Shown: one piece after another, positions 60,244-64,000 of the stretch
Numbering within the stretch: position 1 is the first letter of the stretch
How the letters are laid out: every line of letters begins with the position of its first letter
Source of the DNA: CAYZXL01 sp964482435
GTDB lineage: Bacteria > Auribacterota > JABMQX01
NCBI GenBank assembly: GCA_964482435.1
Contig: CAYZXL010000019.1
Span: 1-64,000 of the forward strand
DNA length: 64,000 nucleotides
Direction: 5' to 3'
Made by a program: the position numbers and the translations under genes
The notes under the pieces: generated by a model
Told to the model about the DNA's origin: nothing
Database searches by the model: none
What the model saw: only the letters and a program-made list of their open reading frames with translations

Positions 60244-61413
60244 CTAAAATATGGACGGCTCGGTAGTGGAGCCGAGTTCCTCCCACTTGACGAGTCGCGG
60301 CTCGAATTTGCTTGTGTCGCGGTTGTAGAACGCCCTGCGGCCGAGGAGCGACATAAGGTTCGCAATTCGGCCGGTCTCCTGGTTGCTGCGGACGAGCTTC
60401 TTATCGTTCTTCCGAACAGCCTCGATGAACCCGACGAGCTCCTCATCCGTTCCCTTGTCCCAATCGGTTCCGCTTGGCTCGCCAACCTTCTGCTCGTTCC
60501 CATCGCGGTCGTAGAGCATTGCAGCCGGCAGGTCCACTCCGGCTTTTTCTCCGAAGACCCACAGCTTCTCCGCCTGGAAGTACGGCGGCAGGTAGAAGAG
60601 ATGCGTGTAGGAATAGACGACGCCACCCGGGAACATGTACGAGACGGCGGACTTGTCCTCGGAAGTCGGCATGGGCGGGTTATCGTGCGGCGCCGTGATG
60701 GCGCCCATGGCGACGCAACATTCCGGGCGCTGTCCCTTCATGACCCACGCCATGACGTCCATGTGGTGGGAGGCCTGCTCGACAAGCTCACCGCCGGACA
60801 TGTTCACGTCGAGAACCCAGCCGCCAACCTGCCACGGCCAATGCCATTGCCCCTGCATGAAGCTTACTTTGCCGATGGCGCCGGCGTGGATTTTCTCCAT
60901 GGCGGTGATGAAACCGGGGTTGTATCTTCTCTGGAAGCCGACCTGGTAGATGCCTTTCGCTTTGCGGGCGGCACTCACGATGGCGTCCACTTTCTCGACG
61001 GTGCAATCCATCGGCTTTTCGCTGAAACAGTGGAAGCCCGCCTCCAGAACCGGGATGACGCACTTGGCGTGATTGCCCACTTCAGTTGCCACGACGATGG
61101 CGTCGAGCTTTTCCTTATCGAACATCTGACGAAAATCGAGATAGCCCTTCGGCTTGAACTTCTCGGCGACTCGCTCCGCCTGGCGGACGCGATACTCGAT
61201 GAGGTCGCAGACTGCTCCGATGCGAACACCCGGGATGTTTATGATTTTGCGGAGGAGGTGCGTGCCTCTCCCGCCGACGCCTATGAAGCCCAGCACAACC
61301 TCATCCGCCGACGATTCCGCCCCGGCCCGAACCGAAGCGCCGAGAACAAGAGCCGAGGCGCCTATGGCAGTTTTCTGGAGGAATTCCCTCCGAGTCAAAT
61401 CATTGCGAATCAT
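60244..61413 (-). CDS. Tat-exported Gfo/Idh/MocA oxidoreductase
   Basis: 389 aa from ATG 61413, after AAGGAGGTGAAC. A twin-arginine signal (LTRREFLQKTAIGASALVLG) precedes the NAD(P)-binding domain: VVLGFIGVGGRGTHLLRKI (GxGxxG), DAIVVATEVGNHAKCVIPVL and the EKPMDCTVEK motif that holds the catalytic Lys. FITAMEKIHAGAIGKVSFMQ and SGGELVEQASHHMDVMAWVM (with the His-His pair) follow in the substrate domain. Exported members of this family are widespread in Planctomycetes and relatives and oxidise or reduce sugar C3 hydroxyl groups with tightly bound cofactor. A perfect intrinsic terminator follows. Confidence 0.92.
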   Translation of the reverse strand: MIRNDLTRREFLQKTAIGASALVLGASVRAGAESSADEVVLGFIGVGGRGTHLLRKIINIPGVRIGAVCDLIEYRVRQAERVAEKFKPKGYLDFRQMFDKEKLDAIVVATEVGNHAKCVIPVLEAGFHCFSEKPMDCTVEKVDAIVSAARKAKGIYQVGFQRRYNPGFITAMEKIHAGAIGKVSFMQGQWHWPWQVGGWVLDVNMSGGELVEQASHHMDVMAWVMKGQRPECCVAMGAITAPHDNPPMPTSEDKSAVSYMFPGGVVYSYTHLFYLPPYFQAEKLWVFGEKAGVDLPAAMLYDRDGNEQKVGEPSGTDWDKGTDEELVGFIEAVRKNDKKLVRSNQETGRIANLMSLLGRRAFYNRDTSKFEPRLVKWEELGSTTEPSIF

Positions 61414-61647
61414 GTTCACCTCCTTGGCTGGGGAAGCCGGACTGGCAAAACTCTCCGACGGGGTACCGTTGAGAACAGGACCGCCCCGTCGAGACAATTG
61501 CGGGTCCACCCCGCCTGCTTCGTTTGGTTTCACAGCGGTTAGACTCTTATTCCGAGCAATAATCCGCCGTTCCTGAGGCGATGTCAAGGAGGTTTGGAGA
61601 GAACGGTGCGGGAATAGGACGCCCTGGGCCTTCTGGTTTTTCCTTCG

Positions 61648-62883
61648 TCACATGTTGAGGGGGAACTCGACGGGCTTTCCGCTGCGCTTTGCTTGGCGCG
61701 CTATTTCGTAAGCGGCGGCGTACTGGTCTGCCACCACTTCCCAGGAGACGACCCTCTCGAGGTAATTTCGGAGGTTGTCGCTGAGGGTCTCGCGGAGTTC
61801 CTCATCACAGGCCAGCCGAACCACTTTTTCGCGGAGCATCTGTTTTGTGGTGAAGAGGAGACCTCCCTCGCTTTCGACCGTCTGGGAGGTCAAGCCCTCG
61901 ACGGGAGCGGTCGTGATGAAAGGTTTTCGCAGCGCGATTGTTCGCGCGAGCGTGCCGGACTGCGTCTCGTCCACCGACGGCAGCACCACAAAATCGCACA
62001 CAGCCATGACCTTGTAATAGAGGTCCCCTCTCGGAATGAATTCGTAAAAGTAAGCCAGACGTTTCCGCTGGAGGATATCCAGGTCCCGGCAATACTGCTC
62101 GTAGCAGCTCTTGTGCGCCGGGTCGCGCATGGCGCCTCCGGCGAGAAGATACCATTTCCGCCCGGTTCGCTGCTCGATTTCCACAGCCGTCTCCTCCCAG
62201 ATGGAAGTCAACATGTCCCACCGCTTGTTCGGCTGAATCCAGCCCACCAGCCCGACAATGCCGTGAGGGCAGCCATCAGCATCCCGGAAGCCAATCTCCT
62301 TCTTGATCTCCGGTATTTCCTCCGGAGGCCAACCCTTATCGGGGCGCGCGCCGTGAGGAATGACCACGAGGTTGCGAGGTGTCTTCCAGCCGCGCTCCGA
62401 GAAATTCCAGTCGAGCCGCCAGGGATGGTAGTGGCATTTTACGATGACCACGTCCGCACGGTCGCAAAGCGCGCGAATGAACCCGAGTTCATCATCGCGC
62501 GGCCGCCCATGAACGGTGTGAGGCTCGACCACTGTCGGCCATTCGCGAATCATCTCCAGAAGCCGCAGGAAGCCAGCGTTGTGGTCGCTGCGATTGTTTT
62601 CGTCAACGTGGTTGTAAAGCCCGTATTCGTGCTGAATATGAACCGCAGCCGGCCTGAGCTCCTTGACCTTCTCCGCCACAGCGACGTACCAATCTTTTCG
62701 GGAAAGGTCTATGAGAGGATGAACGTTTTCCCCCTCGCCATCCGTGTGAGAGATGATGTGAATGGGATTGTTCGGAAGACGCCGCCGGATAAACTCCACC
62801 GCTTCCTCCGCAAATGTGCCGATGCCGCACAGACGCGGCGGCCAACTCGTTATCATTACGATCGGTCGAGCAGTCTTTCTCAT
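61648..62883 (-). CDS. GT-B glycosyltransferase, family 4-like
   Basis: 411 aa. The N-terminal GT-B domain begins RPIVMITSWPPRLCGIGTFA, with AAVHIQHEYGLYNHVDENNR and EPHTVHGRPRDDELGF. The C-terminal nucleotide-sugar domain contains VIPHGARPD, GLVGWIQPNKRWDMLTSIWE, GDLYYKVMAVCDFVVLPSVD and ETQSGTLARTIALRKPFITT, where the Glu-x7-Glu motif is only partly kept. It resembles family 4 enzymes of glycan assembly; sugar and acceptor are unknown. No signal peptide. It is transcribed divergently from the LamG gene at 63534. Confidence 0.85.
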   Translation of the reverse strand: MRKTARPIVMITSWPPRLCGIGTFAEEAVEFIRRRLPNNPIHIISHTDGEGENVHPLIDLSRKDWYVAVAEKVKELRPAAVHIQHEYGLYNHVDENNRSDHNAGFLRLLEMIREWPTVVEPHTVHGRPRDDELGFIRALCDRADVVIVKCHYHPWRLDWNFSERGWKTPRNLVVIPHGARPDKGWPPEEIPEIKKEIGFRDADGCPHGIVGLVGWIQPNKRWDMLTSIWEETAVEIEQRTGRKWYLLAGGAMRDPAHKSCYEQYCRDLDILQRKRLAYFYEFIPRGDLYYKVMAVCDFVVLPSVDETQSGTLARTIALRKPFITTAPVEGLTSQTVESEGGLLFTTKQMLREKVVRLACDEELRETLSDNLRNYLERVVSWEVVADQYAAAYEIARQAKRSGKPVEFPLNM

Positions 62884-63533
62884 AGAATTGTCTTCACGAA
62901 AATCGGTATGAACGGTGGATAGAATAATCCCTCTGCGCCCTCAGCCGCCCGAAGATGCCACGTTCCGAGCGGTAAACTCCCCCACGTGAGCATAGGCGGG
63001 GATAGCTGATGCAAAAACTGCACCAACCCTCTGCTATCGGCGCAATCAATTCTGCGTCAGCCTGATACGCCGAAGAGCCTCCCGGACGACGAATGAGGAG
63101 CTAAGTTTCCCAAAATCAACGCAAGATGGCAAGAAGAAACATCAGAAAAATGCATCCCCTCACTTACGGGCGGCAGACGCGGCAGAAAAGAAGCCATGAT
63201 TTCGACAGGATAGCAGGATGGACTGGATAGTCCTGAAAATCCTGTTAATCTTGTCCGAAATCCCTCTGTGGTCTCTGTGTTCTCTGCGGTGAGTCCCCCG
63301 AGGACTGAGGCCACACGATCAAATACAGATTAGCCTTGAACCGCCGCAACAATGGTGGTAAGGTGGAGCGCGCATTCGGGAAAATGCACAGGCCGCGGGT
63401 ATGCAGCGTCGGAAAGCGACGAACTCAGTCGTAGTTATTCCCGGGCTGCCCTGACAGGCAGTCCCGGTGGTAATAGATGATATAGTTAAATTTGGCAGTA
63501 CGTCGAGGAGCGAAAACAAGCAGGAGGGGTAAA
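62884..63533. other. 650-bp divergent intergenic region with dispersed repeats
   Basis: Promoters for the glycosyltransferase (minus) and the LamG gene (plus) should lie here. No gene is supported. AT-rich TGATATAGTT at 63478-63487 is a possible -10 region about 50 bases before the LamG start, but a -35 match is weak. The repeat fragment at 63205-63291 is listed separately. Confidence 0.4.
63205..63291. repeat. Two adjacent dispersed-repeat fragments
   Basis: 63205-63255 (CAGGATAGCAGGATGGACTG, then AAAATCCTGTTAATCTTGTC) matches an AGGATGGACAGGATT/AATCCTGTTAATCCTGTC type of inverted repeat. 63261-63291 (CCCTCTGTGGTCTCTGTGTT, CTCTGCGGTGA) is the reverse of the fragment at 36401-36432. Such fragments recur in unrelated environmental genomes. 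Confidence 0.6.
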
Positions 63534-64000
63534 ATGAGACAAATGAGAATGAACTGCGTTCTGGGCGCCGCATTTGTAAGTCTCGGATTGATTGTGGCTG
63601 TCGCACGCGCGGACATCAGTGGAGGTCTGGTCGGGCACTGGAAGTTTGACGAGGAACAGGGCACAATCGCTCAAGATAGCTCCGGCAACAACTACGACGC
63701 CACACTTTTTGGTGACCCGACGTGGGCGGAGGGCAAGGTACGCGGCGGGCTGGACCTGGACGGCACCAACGACTACGTGGGATTGCCCATCGGGTCGCTC
63801 CTCGCCTCCCTCACCAACTCCACTTTCGCCGGATGGGTGAACTTCTCGAATGCTGGCGGTGCCTGGCAGCGAATTTTCGACTTCGGCAGCGGCGAGACAA
63901 TCAACATGTTCCTGACACCGCGCAGAGGTACGGCCGACTCAATGCGTTTCGCCATTACCATAGGGGGGTCCGGTGCTGAGCAGATGGCGACCGCGCCCGC
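63534..64000 (+). CDS. Secreted LamG-domain protein, C-terminus beyond window
   Basis: 155 codons are visible; the gene runs off the right edge. Start ATG 63534 follows CAGGAGGGGTAAA, a good ribosome site. The signal peptide (MNCVLGAAFVSLGLIVAVAR) is cleaved near ARA. From GLVGHWKFDEEQGTIAQDSS, then GNNYDATLFG, and GGLDLDGTNDYVGLPIG through FAGWVNFSNAG and RIFDFGSGETINMFLTP, it is a LamG/concanavalin-like jelly roll (PF13385), a carbohydrate-binding or adhesive domain common in secreted proteins of Planctomycetes and Lentisphaerae. Its later domains are not visible. Confidence 0.88.
   Translation, partial: MRQMRMNCVLGAAFVSLGLIVAVARADISGGLVGHWKFDEEQGTIAQDSSGNNYDATLFGDPTWAEGKVRGGLDLDGTNDYVGLPIGSLLASLTNSTFAGWVNFSNAGGAWQRIFDFGSGETINMFLTPRRGTADSMRFAITIGGSGAEQMATAP

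Noticed and set aside
60229..61542. 437-codon plus-strand frame
   Set aside because: Antisense to the Gfo/Idh/MocA gene, which has a ribosome site, Tat signal and terminator; the antisense frame matches nothing.
61693..62922. 409-codon plus-strand frame
   Set aside because: Antisense to the glycosyltransferase gene; no motif and no start signal.
1..64000. tRNA, rRNA, CRISPR arrays and known riboswitches
   Set aside because: I scanned the intergenic regions by eye for cloverleaf TPsiC-type sequences, regularly spaced direct repeats and common riboswitch cores and found none; a covariance-model scan was not possible.

Overview
The window looks like a piece of a Gram-negative, G+C-rich bacterial chromosome from an uncultivated or poorly sampled lineage. 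The gene families (Tat-exported sugar isomerase/epimerase and Gfo/Idh/MocA proteins, DUF1080 and GxGYxYP proteins, MoxR with DUF4159, URO-D-type methyltransferase, secreted LamG protein, type IV pilus motor) are typical of Planctomycetota and related candidate phyla such as Sumerlaeota, Hydrogenedentota or Lentisphaerota. That placement is inferred from gene content; no rRNA or tRNA gene was seen. Most starts have a clear Shine-Dalgarno sequence, and several are GTG.

Layout. 1-0.65 kb: an edge-truncated IS1634-type transposase with an apparent internal deletion. 0.9-4.6 kb (minus): a minor-pilin operon (PilV-, PilW- and PilX-like plus a small membrane protein). 5.6-9.4 kb: a GH42 beta-galactosidase divergent from a two-subunit class I fumarase. 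9.4-12.7 kb: a UVR-motif protein, a 5'-truncated phosphoesterase and an OPT transporter. 13-17.4 kb: a Tat-exported TIM-barrel protein, an orphan HisF paralogue, a WaaE-like glycosyltransferase and an M16 lipoprotein peptidase. 17.5-21.8 kb (minus): carA, the N-terminal half of carB, hisH and hisF. 22-25 kb: CvpA and a 10TM exporter. 25.5-27.8 kb: a soluble fumarate-reductase-like FeS/FAD pair. 28-32.5 kb: an outer-membrane protein, TrpB2, an antitoxin with a toxin stub and a secreted protein. 32.7-37.3 kb: purH, purD and purE with two small lipoproteins, one of only 53 aa with its own terminator. 37.9-42.9 kb: a second Tat epimerase, an FHA protein, a double-DUF1080 protein, two tandem zinc-ribbon membrane paralogues and a secreted protein. 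43-52.6 kb (minus): a run of two PilB/GspE ATPases around PilT, then MoxR, a double-DUF4159 protein, Ppx/GppA and a class II aldolase-like protein, with a good promoter at its head. 53-64 kb: a DUF3108 lipoprotein coupled to a DUF4145 protein, a URO-D-type methyltransferase, a GNAT-like protein, a GxGYxYP protein, a Tat Gfo/Idh oxidoreductase, a GT4-type glycosyltransferase and an incomplete LamG protein.

How it fits together. One theme is surface motility or adhesion: the minor pilins and the PilB/PilT motor lie about 45 kb apart. A second is scavenging of unusual glycans: exported epimerases, DUF1080, Gfo/Idh, GH42, LamG and GxGYxYP match the parts list of a 3-keto-glycoside route. A third is purine, histidine, tryptophan and carbamoyl-phosphate synthesis. 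A fourth is C4-dicarboxylate metabolism (fumarase plus fumarate reductase). Intergenic DNA is unusually rich in palindromes and dispersed-repeat remnants.
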